DNA of 13,376 nt from Candidatus Wirthbacteria bacterium CG2_30_54_11 (GTDB lineage: Bacteria > Patescibacteriota > CG2-30-54-11). This document shows, piece by piece, positions 7,086 through 13,376 of this stretch. The translations under genes and the position numbers were made by a program. The stretch's first letter is position 1. Each line of letters starts with the position of its first letter. The notes beneath the pieces were generated by a model. It was not told where the DNA came from and ran no database searches. It saw only the letters and a program-made list of their open reading frames with translations. Where the stretch lies: the NCBI GenBank assembly GCA_001873755.1, contig MNZT01000044.1, forward strand, positions 1 through 13,376, read 5' to 3'.

Positions 7086-7535
7086 ATGGCATCAAGCATC
7101 TATCTCCGTCTGCAGGGTGATTTGAAGCAGGCCATGCGTGATCATGATGAGGTGAAAAAGGACACGATCCGGCTGATCATCGCTGCCTGCAGACTGGAGA
7201 GTGTATCCCATGACGGCGAACTGAACGACGACGATCTCCACGGTATCCTGGCAAGAGAGAAAAAGAATCGCCAGCAGAGCATGGAGGAGTACCGTCTCGG
7301 CGGCAGGGAGGATCTCTCTAAGCGGGAAGCTCTGGAGATGCAGGTCATATCTGCATATCTGCCGGTTCAGCTTTCTCCCGATGCGATCGAAAGTCAGGTA
7401 AAGGCAGCCATCACCGCCTCCGGAGCCTCTTCCCTAAAGGACATGGGAAAAGTAATGGGTACGTTGAATGCCTCCCTGAAGGGCAAGGCAGACATGAAAG
7501 CCGTCAGTGAAAAGGTGAAACAGCTCCTGAGCTGA
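7086..7535 (+). CDS. YqeY/GatB-tail domain protein
   Basis: The protein has 149 residues, the normal length for the stand-alone YqeY family. This family is related to the C-terminal tail of GatB, the amidotransferase subunit that acts on misacylated tRNA. It shows family landmarks: a helical N-terminus with DTIRLIIAACR, the charged LAREKKNRQQSMEEYRLGGREDL block (in pieces at about 56-78), AYLPVQLSPD (91-100) and KDMGKVMGTL (118-127). The molecular role of stand-alone YqeY proteins is uncertain; tRNA-linked function is inferred from the domain. I see no clear Shine-Dalgarno before ATG 7086; translation may depend on rpsU. The operon ends at the hairpin terminator at 7554-7587. Confidence 0.92.
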   Translation: MASSIYLRLQGDLKQAMRDHDEVKKDTIRLIIAACRLESVSHDGELNDDDLHGILAREKKNRQQSMEEYRLGGREDLSKREALEMQVISAYLPVQLSPDAIESQVKAAITASGASSLKDMGKVMGTLNASLKGKADMKAVSEKVKQLLS

Positions 7536-7553
7536 AATACTGTAAACAGGCAT

Positions 7554-7587
7554 AAAAAAAGCGGGTGATCCACCCGCTTTTTTGTTT
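7554..7587. terminator. Bidirectional rho-independent terminator
   Basis: Seven A's (7554-7560) precede a 7-bp stem, GCGGGTG (7561-7567) and CACCCGC (7571-7577), with a 3-nt loop, followed by six T's, a G and more T's. The A/T tracts make it symmetrical, so it can end rpsU-yqeY on the plus strand and the paralog pair on the minus strand. Confidence 0.92.
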
Positions 7588-7607
7588 GGTCAAAAAGAGC
7601 AATTCGA

Positions 7608-7970
7608 TCAGACCTGATAGAGGCCCTGGATGGCGAGCATGACGTCTTCGAACAGATGCCCCCATTCTTCCTGGGAGATGTCTCGGTCGTGATGACCGGG
7701 GGATTTCTGGGGGGACCCGAACACTACGATCTTGGTCTGCTTTTCCCCGTCTTTTTCCATGAGTTCGATGCTGGCGATAGAGGCGCCATGAAATTTGAGA
7801 TAAAAACGGTCAGTGCCTTCGGTGCTATCTTTGGGGTCGATGTATTGATCGTTCCAACCGCATTCGCCACCTGCTTTCAGCTGGTAGTAGAAATTCTCTT
7901 CAGCGTAGGCGTTTTTGGTGCGGAGGGCAGCTTTTGCTTTTGGCTTCGGTGCGGTGGTGGTCTTGACCAT
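7608..7970 (-). CDS. Uncharacterised small protein, paralog A of a tandem pair
   Basis: I do not recognise this 120-residue family. Residues 1-20 are rich in Lys, Ala, Pro and Thr, resembling the flexible tails of nucleic-acid-binding proteins. The core (27-93) has FYYQLK, GG, GWNDQY, a DP pair, DRFYLKF, IELMEKDGE, VVFG and PGH. The tail (94-120) is more acidic and probably helical. No signal peptide, membrane helix, Cys cluster or catalytic motif is seen. By hand, about 40 of the 67 core residues are identical to the neighbour at 8016-8387, so the two arose by duplication. AGGAGA (7982-7977) lies 6 nt before the ATG. It follows its paralog by 45 bp on the same strand and has no obvious promoter of its own, so the two are probably co-transcribed, ending at the terminator at 7554-7587. 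Confidence 0.85.
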   Translation of the reverse strand: MVKTTTAPKPKAKAALRTKNAYAEENFYYQLKAGGECGWNDQYIDPKDSTEGTDRFYLKFHGASIASIELMEKDGEKQTKIVVFGSPQKSPGHHDRDISQEEWGHLFEDVMLAIQGLYQV

Positions 7971-7976
7971 GCCGAT

Positions 7977-7982
7977 TCTCCT
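7977..7982 (-). promoter_or_regulatory. Ribosome binding site of paralog A
   Basis: AGGAGA on the minus strand lies 6 nt upstream of the ATG at 7970-7968. It supports that start and shows the downstream gene of the pair is independently translated. Confidence 0.75.
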
Positions 7983-8015
7983 GTTTATTTGTCGATGATT
8001 AACTGGGTAGGTGGT

Positions 8016-8387
8016 CTACTTGTCGATAAATTTCAAACGCAGAGTATGCAGGGCTTCGATGACCGACTGCTGGTATTCTTTCAGCTGATGGAGATCGACG
8101 GATGCTTCATGACCGGGCAGCTGTTCAGGATCGCCAAACACATTGATGGCGGTTTTTTTCTGTTCTCCGTCTTCGACCAGCTCTACCTGGGCGACCGGGA
8201 TGCCATAGAATTTGAGGTAGAAGCGGTCTTTGCCGGATGCGCAGTCGGCGGGATCGACGTACTGGTCATTCCATCCGGTCGATCCGCCTTGTTTCAGCTG
8301 ATAGTAAAAATCCATATCTGTGACCGCGATCTTGGAAGCGGGTCTGTGTAGAACGACCTGCTTTTCTGCCGTTTTCTTTTTGGTCAT
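8016..8387 (-). CDS. Uncharacterised small protein, paralog B of a tandem pair
   Basis: This is the first gene of the pair: 123 residues, family unknown to me. The Lys-rich N-terminus (MTKKKTAEKQ) is followed by a core with FYYQLK, GGSTGWNDQY, VDPADC, DRFYLKFYG, VELVEDGE, NVFGDP and PGH. The C-terminal 35 residues are predicted helical by composition. The conserved Trp, Tyr and Phe positions shared with paralog A suggest a compact beta-rich domain. I chose ATG 8387, with GAAAGG about 7 nt upstream; a GTG at 8435 in the same frame would add 16 residues but lies in the leader without a better site. The promoter at 8472-8500 leaves a leader of about 75 nt holding a weak hairpin plus U-run. No mobile-element or phage gene is nearby to suggest a role. 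Confidence 0.85.
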   Translation of the reverse strand: MTKKKTAEKQVVLHRPASKIAVTDMDFYYQLKQGGSTGWNDQYVDPADCASGKDRFYLKFYGIPVAQVELVEDGEQKKTAINVFGDPEQLPGHEASVDLHQLKEYQQSVIEALHTLRLKFIDK

Positions 8388-8437
8388 GCTGCTGCCTTTC
8401 TTTTGAAGCCTGTCAGAATTTAGAACACGCACCAAGT

Positions 8438-8460
8438 AAAAAAGCGGGTCCCAAGCTTCA
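8438..8460 (-). promoter_or_regulatory. Possible attenuator-like hairpin in the leader of the paralog pair
   Basis: On the minus strand AAGCTTGGGACCCGCTT is followed directly by a T-run. It can fold as a 4-bp AAGC/GCTT stem with a short inner G-C helix and a bulge. It lies between the promoter and the start codon of paralog B. The stem is weak, so this could be chance or a decayed terminator arm. Confidence 0.25.
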
Positions 8461-8471
8461 TTTCAGGCACA

Positions 8472-8500
8472 AATCTACTCGCTATTATTCCCAAAGTCAA
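8472..8500 (-). promoter_or_regulatory. Sigma70-type promoter for the paralog pair
   Basis: Read on the minus strand, TTGACT (8500-8495) is separated by 17 nt from TAGATT (8477-8472). The -35 box matches consensus in five of six positions and the -10 in four. Transcription would begin near 8465. Confidence 0.6.
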
Positions 8501-8516
8501 GGCTGAATGCGGTTTT

Positions 8517-8543
8517 TTGCCTCTGCGGATTTTATGGTACAAT
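8517..8543 (+). promoter_or_regulatory. Extended -10 promoter for the glycan operon
   Basis: TATGGTACAAT contains an extended -10 (TGG-TACAAT, 8535-8543). Upstream candidates for the -35 are TTGCCT at 8517-8522 (15-nt spacer) or TTTGCC at 8516-8521 (16-nt spacer). The start point would be near 8550. It is back-to-back with the minus-strand promoter, whose -35 begins only 17 bp away. Confidence 0.55.
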
Positions 8544-8614
8544 CGCGACCGTCAGGGTTGATAGGAAATCGTAAGCACAAACAGTATTACTGGACTAAAG
8601 GGGTACGGGCACAC

Positions 8615-9514
8615 ATGGAATCTATCCTCATCACCGGCAGCAATGGCGTGCTGGGCACCAAACTTATCCAGGCCGCGATCGGGAATTTTGACGTGATCGC
8701 GACCGATCTTCAGGCAGCTCCGCTCAATGCCTGTCTGGGTAGTTTTACCTATGCTTCCATGGATGTCACGGATGAACATCAGGTAGAGGGTATCTTTCAG
8801 AAATTTTCCCCTGCTATCGTCATCCACGCAGGGGCATACACGGATGTCGACGGGGCAGAGAAGAACCGGGATCTCTGCTACAGCATCAATGTCACAGGGA
8901 CACAGAATGTCGCCAAAGCCTGCAAAGGCAAATTGGTCTATATTTCGACCGATTATGTCTTCGATGGGACGGCTGGACCCTATGGTGAGGAGGATCCGAT
9001 ACACACTCTTGGCTGGTACGGAGAGACCAAGTACCAGGGAGAACAGGTAGTCTTGAACTATACAGAAAAAGCGCTCATCTGTCGGACATCCACTCTCTAC
9101 GGCTTCGCACCACATATCACCAGATACAACTTCGTCGGCTGGCTGATCCGGCAGTTGGAGCAATGCAAGCCGGTCAAAGTGGCGACCGACCAGTATGTGA
9201 ATCACACGGCGGCGGATGACCTGGCGCGTGTCCTCCTCGACCTCCTAGCCTTCGGTCTGGACGGGGTATTTCATGCCGCCGGTGAAGACAGACTTTCCCG
9301 CTTTGAATTTGCGCTGAGGGTGGCGGATTTTTTCAATTTTGACCGGTCGCTGATCCTGCCGGTGACCTGTGCCGAGCTGGGATGGACGGCGCTGCGTCCG
9401 CTGCAGGGCGGACTTCTGATGGACAAACTGCATGGATATGCGCACATGATGGATACCTCCCGGCAGTTGGAGGTCATCAAGAAAACGTTCCCCTGGTCGG
9501 ATCCAATTGCTTAA
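8615..9514 (+). CDS. RmlD-like dTDP-4-dehydrorhamnose reductase family protein
   Basis: This 299-residue extended short-chain dehydrogenase/reductase has the length of RmlD, which reduces dTDP-4-keto-L-rhamnose to dTDP-L-rhamnose. It shows the nucleotide-binding GSNGVLG (8-14), HAGAYTDVDGAE (71-82, a hallmark of RmlD), YISTDYVFDG (109-118) and the catalytic pair in YGETK (Tyr135, Lys139). I chose ATG 8615, with AAAGGGG 11 nt upstream. The frame stays open back to ATG 8507, but that start lies upstream of the likely promoter. RmlA, RmlB and RmlC are not in the window, so the substrate is inferred. Some RmlD-like proteins have other roles. It heads an operon with two glycosyltransferases, the second of the rhamnosyltransferase type, which fits a deoxysugar-containing surface glycan. 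Confidence 0.82.
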   Translation: MESILITGSNGVLGTKLIQAAIGNFDVIATDLQAAPLNACLGSFTYASMDVTDEHQVEGIFQKFSPAIVIHAGAYTDVDGAEKNRDLCYSINVTGTQNVAKACKGKLVYISTDYVFDGTAGPYGEEDPIHTLGWYGETKYQGEQVVLNYTEKALICRTSTLYGFAPHITRYNFVGWLIRQLEQCKPVKVATDQYVNHTAADDLARVLLDLLAFGLDGVFHAAGEDRLSRFEFALRVADFFNFDRSLILPVTCAELGWTALRPLQGGLLMDKLHGYAHMMDTSRQLEVIKKTFPWSDPIA

Positions 9515-9526
9515 TATTCTCCGGTG

Positions 9527-10393
9527 ATGATGACTGCTTCGCTTACTCATCGGCCGCTTGTTTCTGTTATCGTCCCTACCTGCAACCGGCCGGGGTTGCT
9601 AGGGCGGGCGCTGAACAGTATCCGGCAGCAGGACTATCCATCCCTCGAAGTGGTGGTCTGCAATGACGGGGAAGCGGATATCTCGCCGGTACTGGCCGGA
9701 TTTGCCTCGTCACTGGATATCGTCCTGTCTGTCTCTTCACCGGGGCAGGGAGTGGCTGCGAACAGGAACGCCGGTCTCATCCAGGCCCATGGTGATCTCA
9801 TCGCCTATCTCGATGATGATGATCTTTTTTCCCCTGATCATATTTCTAGTCTGGCTACGCATCTGGAGGAGACACAGGCGGCATTTGTCTACAGCGATGC
9901 CTACCGGTCGTTCTGGCACGACCGTGATACCGACCGCGAGGCGGTGTATCGGGACGTACCCTTTTCCCAGGATCCGGACCCCGGCCTGCTGCTGGTGCGA
10001 AATTATATCCCGACCCTGACCGTGCTGCATCGCCGCGAGTGCTTCGAGACCGCAGGAGTTTTTGATGAGACCCTGAAAACCCACGAAGACTGGGACCTGT
10101 GGATCCGCATGTCCCGCTCTTTTTCCTTTTCTCATCTCTATCATATCACCTGTGAATATACCGTGCCCTTTGACGGGAGCTCGATCACCGGTGAGCAGCG
10201 GAAGGATTTCCTGGACTCGCTGGATACTATTTATCATCGCTATCAGGAATACTCGCAGGGAGATCCAGCGATCGGTACCGCGCAGTCAGCGATGCGCAGG
10301 AAAATGGTCCGGGAGATCGCGTATCCGTGGCTTTCGACTGCCAAAAATCTGGTGCGGAGATGGAACAGGTATAAGCGGGTGCCACGGTATTAA
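9527..10393 (+). CDS. Family 2 glycosyltransferase (GT-A fold)
   Basis: The protein has 288 residues and a single GT2 domain. It opens with VSVIVPTCNRPGLLGRALNS (12-31) and has the nucleotide-sugar region with VVVCNDGE (42-49), GVAANRNAGL (75-84), the metal-binding acidic run DDDD (96-99) in AYLDDDDLFSP, and HEDWDLWIRM (186-195) with the likely catalytic base region. No membrane helix is seen, so it probably acts at the inner face of the membrane on a lipid-linked acceptor. The sugar donor cannot be told. GTG 9524, ATG 9527 and ATG 9530 are all possible starts; none has a clear Shine-Dalgarno, and the gap to the RmlD-like gene is only about 12 nt. It is followed 19 nt later by a second glycosyltransferase. 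Confidence 0.88.
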   Translation: MMTASLTHRPLVSVIVPTCNRPGLLGRALNSIRQQDYPSLEVVVCNDGEADISPVLAGFASSLDIVLSVSSPGQGVAANRNAGLIQAHGDLIAYLDDDDLFSPDHISSLATHLEETQAAFVYSDAYRSFWHDRDTDREAVYRDVPFSQDPDPGLLLVRNYIPTLTVLHRRECFETAGVFDETLKTHEDWDLWIRMSRSFSFSHLYHITCEYTVPFDGSSITGEQRKDFLDSLDTIYHRYQEYSQGDPAIGTAQSAMRRKMVREIAYPWLSTAKNLVRRWNRYKRVPRY

Positions 10394-10412
10394 CGTCAGG
10401 AGTACAGAGGGC

Positions 10413-11447
10413 ATGAATACACCCATTTCGATCGTCACCGTCAACTGGCGGAGCAAACAATATCTGCTCGGCCTCATGGATTCCCTGAAGGCACAGGACT
10501 ATCGACCTCTGGATGTCATCGTGGTCAATAATTCCAGCGAGGATGAATTGCATCTGGAGCAGTACAGCCAGCAGGATTTTTCTGTGCGGGTCCTGGACCC
10601 GCAGGCCAACCTTGGCTTTGCCGGAGGTACGAACATAGGGATACAGGCGGCGACCGCACCCTATATCATGATGCTCAATCCTGATACACTGGTTCCCGCA
10701 GGTTCGCTGATGCATCTCGCCGGGGCCATGGATGCCGACCCGACCATCGATGTGGCGTTGCCCAAGATCATGCTGGGCAATGACGCCGATCGGTTCGACC
10801 GGGTGTGGGACGGGTACAGCCGCTGGGGGCTGGCGCTCTCGACCGGGTACCTGGAGAGAGATGTCGGCCAGTACGACGGCAGGTCAGATGTTTTTGGGGC
10901 CCGGGGGGCAGCGTGCCTCTTCAGGCGGTCTTTCTTCGGCGACGTGGGGCTGCTCGACGAAGACCTTTTTGCCTTTTATGAAGACGCTGACCTCAATCTC
11001 CGCGGCCAGTGCCAGGGCAAACGGTTCGTCTTTGTCCCCTCCTCCAGGATCGTCCACTTCGGCAATGCGTCGACCGGCAGTCTGCACAATCCGACCGTGG
11101 ACCGCCTGTCTGCGCGCAACAAGATACTGGTCTTCGTGAAGAACATGCCGGGTTTCCTGCTGTTCTGGCATGGCTGGCGGCTGGTGGCGCTCCTCTGTGC
11201 GCAGGCGGTCCAGCATACCTTTATCGTGCGCGATGCCAAAGCCTATTTCTCGGGTATCCTGGATGCGGTCAAGCTGCTGCCGCGCTTCATCCGCAAGCGC
11301 AGAGAAGTCCAGAAAAAACGGACGATCAGGATCTGGGATCTCAATGCCAGACTCAAGCAGAGCGAACAGGATTTCGTTGCTTCCCTGAAGAGGCTGAGAG
11401 AACAGCAGGGGGCAAAAAAACCATGGTTTTTCCTCATACATAAGTAG
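10413..11447 (+). CDS. Family 2 glycosyltransferase, rhamnosyltransferase-like
   Basis: This 344-residue protein has an N-terminal GT2 domain: ISIVTVNWRS (5-14), VVNNSSED (37-44), ANLGFAGGTNIGI (65-77), the metal site in LNPDT (88-92), GAACLFRRSFF (166-176) and FYEDADLNLRG (188-198). The LNPDT and NxGFAGG forms are typical of WbbL/RfbF-type rhamnosyltransferases, fitting the RmlD-like gene upstream; the donor is still inferred. Residues 246-268 are hydrophobic and may dip into the membrane. Residues 291-335 are Lys/Arg/Glu-rich and probably helical or coiled-coil. I chose ATG 10413, with AGGAG 10 nt upstream; the frame remains open back to 10152, but that part overlaps the previous gene and carries no GT2 sequence. 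Confidence 0.88.
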   Translation: MNTPISIVTVNWRSKQYLLGLMDSLKAQDYRPLDVIVVNNSSEDELHLEQYSQQDFSVRVLDPQANLGFAGGTNIGIQAATAPYIMMLNPDTLVPAGSLMHLAGAMDADPTIDVALPKIMLGNDADRFDRVWDGYSRWGLALSTGYLERDVGQYDGRSDVFGARGAACLFRRSFFGDVGLLDEDLFAFYEDADLNLRGQCQGKRFVFVPSSRIVHFGNASTGSLHNPTVDRLSARNKILVFVKNMPGFLLFWHGWRLVALLCAQAVQHTFIVRDAKAYFSGILDAVKLLPRFIRKRREVQKKRTIRIWDLNARLKQSEQDFVASLKRLREQQGAKKPWFFLIHK

Positions 11448-11454
11448 AAGTCAC

Positions 11455-12741
11455 ATGGAATACGCAGTTCAGATTTTTCTTTTTCTGGTCATCGTCCTCC
11501 CCAAGCTTGCATTCATAGCGGTGCCCGGCAGCGGGGTCGGCATCCGGTGGGATGATTTTGCGGTAGCGCTGCTGGGACTGTTCACCCTGGTCCAGCTCAT
11601 CAGACATCCCTCGAGTCGCGCCCTCCTCAAAGACCGCATCAGCCTGATCTTCCTGACGTTTCTGGCCTGGAGCTTGACAGTCACGCTGGCCGCTGTGGCG
11701 TTGGGCAAGGTCCCGAATACCAGTGTAGGGCTCCTGTACTGGGGCAGGCTGGTGCAGTTTTATCTGGTGTATCTGTTGGCCAGACTCGGTGTCTGGGACA
11801 GGAAAGCAGTCAAGCAGCTGGCCTGGCTTTTTTCATCTGCTGTCGTGCTGGTCATGCTGTATGCCTGGGGGCAGGTCGCCGGGATTGTCCCTTATTTTTC
11901 TACCCTGACCAGCCTGCTGCCCATGAGCGAGGTCAATTTCCTCAATACCGGGGTAGTGATGAGCACGTTCGGGGGGCACTATGACTTCGGCATCTTCCTC
12001 GTCATGGTCCTGAGCTTTACCCTCAGCGGCGTGTTCTACTGCATCAGGAATGCAAAGATCCTGCACTGGACCCGAAAAATGAAAGCCCTGGTTTTCTTTG
12101 GTTGCGCTGCGGTGAGTGTATCTGCTTTTGTTCTGCTCATATTGACCCGTTCGCGGTCGGCGTACATCGCGCTGGTGGCGGTGATCTTTGTCCTTGGCCT
12201 GATGTATCAGCCCATACTGATAGCGCTCTCTGCGGTCATCTCCGCGATCCTCGGATTGTTATTTTTCCAGGGCAAGCTCTCCACCTTCCAACGGCTGGTA
12301 TCCTTTGGCCAGTCGTACTATGCGATCGACATGAGCACCTACGAGAGACTGCAGAAGTGGATGGCCGTGGCCAGGGATATCACGATCGTCTCTCTCTTCA
12401 CCGGCCACGGCCTCTCCAGCCTGGGTCCGGCGGTGGATGGTTACTATGTCCGTACACTCGGGGAGACAGGCATGATAGGACTGAGCATCTTTTGTCTTCT
12501 GCTGGTGGCGGTATTCCGACAGCTGTTGACCCTGCGCAAGGGAAAAGCCGGGATCACTACCTTTTTTGCAGAGGGGGTGATGCTCTCGCTCATCGCCATT
12601 GCCACGCAGGCTGTGTTCATCGATACGTTCGTCTCCTCCAAGGTCATGTATGTGTTTTGGATACTGGTCGCCGTGGTAACTTCCCTGCAAAAGGATTTAC
12701 CAAAACCGGGCGACGATGGTAGTATGAAGGCCGTCATTTAG
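11455..12741 (+). CDS. O-antigen ligase/polymerase-like (Wzy/WaaL) membrane protein
   Basis: The protein has 428 residues with about ten hydrophobic segments (near 5-23, 34-50, 62-84, 95-111, 122-143, 175-196, 210-230, 236-270, 338-358 and 371-412). The family landmarks are TRSRSAYIAL (231-240) leading into a long hydrophobic stretch, and the periplasmic-loop pair TGHGLSS (316-322) and TLGETGMIGL (334-343). Such proteins act outside the membrane, either polymerising lipid-linked repeat units (Wzy) or transferring glycan to an acceptor (WaaL, or protein O-ligases). Sequence alone does not separate these roles. Basic WGRLVQFYLVY (96-106) resembles the conserved Arg region of the family. It starts 7 nt after the glycosyltransferase stop with only a weak ribosome binding site, and it ends the glycan part of the operon. 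Confidence 0.85.
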   Translation: MEYAVQIFLFLVIVLPKLAFIAVPGSGVGIRWDDFAVALLGLFTLVQLIRHPSSRALLKDRISLIFLTFLAWSLTVTLAAVALGKVPNTSVGLLYWGRLVQFYLVYLLARLGVWDRKAVKQLAWLFSSAVVLVMLYAWGQVAGIVPYFSTLTSLLPMSEVNFLNTGVVMSTFGGHYDFGIFLVMVLSFTLSGVFYCIRNAKILHWTRKMKALVFFGCAAVSVSAFVLLILTRSRSAYIALVAVIFVLGLMYQPILIALSAVISAILGLLFFQGKLSTFQRLVSFGQSYYAIDMSTYERLQKWMAVARDITIVSLFTGHGLSSLGPAVDGYYVRTLGETGMIGLSIFCLLLVAVFRQLLTLRKGKAGITTFFAEGVMLSLIAIATQAVFIDTFVSSKVMYVFWILVAVVTSLQKDLPKPGDDGSMKAVI

Positions 12742-12761
12742 CATTTACGGTGAGATGTTCC

Positions 12762-13376
12762 ATGTTTGAAAAAAATGATCCAAAAGTCAGCTTTCCGGAA
12801 ATTGACCACAAGGTGATCGAGTTCTGGAAGGATAAAAAAATCTTCGAGAAAACCACAGAAGGGCGCAAGGACCGGCCGATCTTCAATTTCTATGACGGCC
12901 CTCCCTTTGCCACCGGTCTGCCGCACTACGGGCATATCCTGGCCGGAACGATCAAAGACGCCATCCCGCGCTACAAGACCATGAAAGGTTACTTCGTCCC
13001 GCGTCCCAATGGCTGGGACTGTCATGGCCTCCCGGTGGAATACGAGATCGAAAAGGAACTGAACATCTCCGGCAAACCCGAGATCGAGGTCATGGGCGTC
13101 GACAAGTTCAATGATGCCTGCAAAGGCATCGTGTTCCGCTATACCTCTGAGTGGGAAAAGACCATCAACCGCATGGGTCGCTGGGTAGACTTCGAACACT
13201 CCTACGCCACCATGGACCGTACCTACATGGAGTCCATCTGGTGGGTGTTCAAGCAGATCTGGGACAAGGACCTGATCTACCAGGACTATCGGAGCACGTG
13301 GTACTGCCCCCGCTGTGGTACGCCGCTGTCGAACTTCGAAGTCAATCAGGGGTACAAGGATAATGTCGTCGACCCC
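12762..13376 (+). CDS. ileS: Isoleucyl-tRNA synthetase, type 2, N-terminal part (runs off window)
   Basis: The first 205 codons are present and the frame is open at the window end. The class I signature HIGH appears as HYGH (55-58) within GPPFATGLPHYGHILAG. Next come YKTMKGYFVPRPNGWDCHGLP (in pieces, 71-91) and EYEIEKEL (93-100). GLPHYGH and WDCHGLPVEYEIEKEL are the forms found in type 2 (eukaryote-like) IleRS, the group known for natural mupirocin insensitivity; type 1 would read more like GDIHIGHALNK. YCPRC (181-185) may help bind zinc. The connective peptide and KMSKS lie beyond the window. GGTGAG (12749-12754) sits 7 nt before ATG 12762. It follows the glycan operon by only 20 bp, so it may be read from that promoter. 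Confidence 0.95.
   Translation, partial: MFEKNDPKVSFPEIDHKVIEFWKDKKIFEKTTEGRKDRPIFNFYDGPPFATGLPHYGHILAGTIKDAIPRYKTMKGYFVPRPNGWDCHGLPVEYEIEKELNISGKPEIEVMGVDKFNDACKGIVFRYTSEWEKTINRMGRWVDFEHSYATMDRTYMESIWWVFKQIWDKDLIYQDYRSTWYCPRCGTPLSNFEVNQGYKDNVVDP

Noticed and set aside
7656..8351. A 231-codon plus-strand open frame running antisense across both small paralogs
   Set aside because: It mirrors the two minus-strand genes, so its apparent internal repeat only reflects their shared core. The minus-strand reading has ribosome binding sites, conserved motifs and a terminator.
8507..8614. A 36-residue N-terminal extension of the RmlD-like protein
   Set aside because: It lies across the likely promoter and leader. 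The Rossmann-fold start follows directly after ATG 8615, which has its own ribosome binding site.
10152..10412. Extended upstream start for the second glycosyltransferase
   Set aside because: This part overlaps the preceding glycosyltransferase gene out of frame and shows no GT2 sequence; ATG 10413 has AGGAG upstream.
12102..12722. A 206-codon plus-strand open frame inside the O-antigen ligase-like gene
   Set aside because: It is a frame-shifted shadow, rich in His, Arg and Gly, of a gene with well-defined membrane segments.
1..13376. Recoded TGA (glycine) as in Gracilibacteria or Absconditabacteria
   Set aside because: TGA ends several genes at the expected family length, with overlapping starts of the next gene, so the standard code applies.

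Overview
The window looks like chromosomal DNA of a bacterium that uses the standard code: TGA ends several well-recognised genes, including endonuclease III, the FemAB protein and the YqeY protein. Genes are tightly packed, several starts are TTG, and the promoters are sigma70-like. The gene set (membrane-fused Mur ligase, DegT aminotransferase, FemAB, PEGA-domain envelope protein, S21-YqeY pair, Wzy/WaaL-like protein, eukaryote-like type 2 IleRS) reminds me of Patescibacteria/CPR genomes. That placement is an inference from gene style, not from a marker gene.

Region 1 (1-5162, + strand) is one co-directional run. It holds the 3' end of an alpha/beta hydrolase, a MurF-like ligase with a polytopic N-terminal membrane domain, a DegT/DnrJ/EryC1/StrS aminotransferase, a FemAB-type aminoacyltransferase and endonuclease III (nth). 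The genes abut (2-nt gap) or overlap by 1-4 nt (TGATG, TTGA, TGATG), so translational coupling is likely. The middle three look like a membrane-associated cell-wall or surface-amide module; nth appears to be a passenger.

Region 2 (5176-6669, - strand) is a single-gene PEGA-domain surface protein whose 3' end lies 13 bp from that of nth. Its promoter faces a second promoter that reads right into rpsU and a yqeY-like gene (6870-7535). Between the two -35 boxes lie three direct copies of CTAGTACA, which is the most operator-like signal in the window. A bidirectional hairpin terminator at 7554-7587 closes rpsU-yqeY from the left and the next pair from the right.

Region 3 (7608-8387, - strand) is a tandem pair of small paralogous proteins of a family I do not recognise. 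They share about 40 of 67 residues in a tryptophan- and tyrosine-rich core and have lysine-rich N-termini. They have their own near-consensus promoter and a leader with a weak hairpin and U-run. This is the best candidate for something undescribed.

Region 4 (8615 to the window end, + strand) is a surface-glycan operon: an RmlD-like sugar-nucleotide reductase, two family 2 glycosyltransferases (the second rhamnosyltransferase-like) and a polytopic O-antigen ligase/polymerase-like protein. It is followed 20 bp later by the 5' part of ileS, which encodes a type 2 isoleucyl-tRNA synthetase. I saw no tRNA, rRNA, CRISPR array, insertion sequence or prophage gene.
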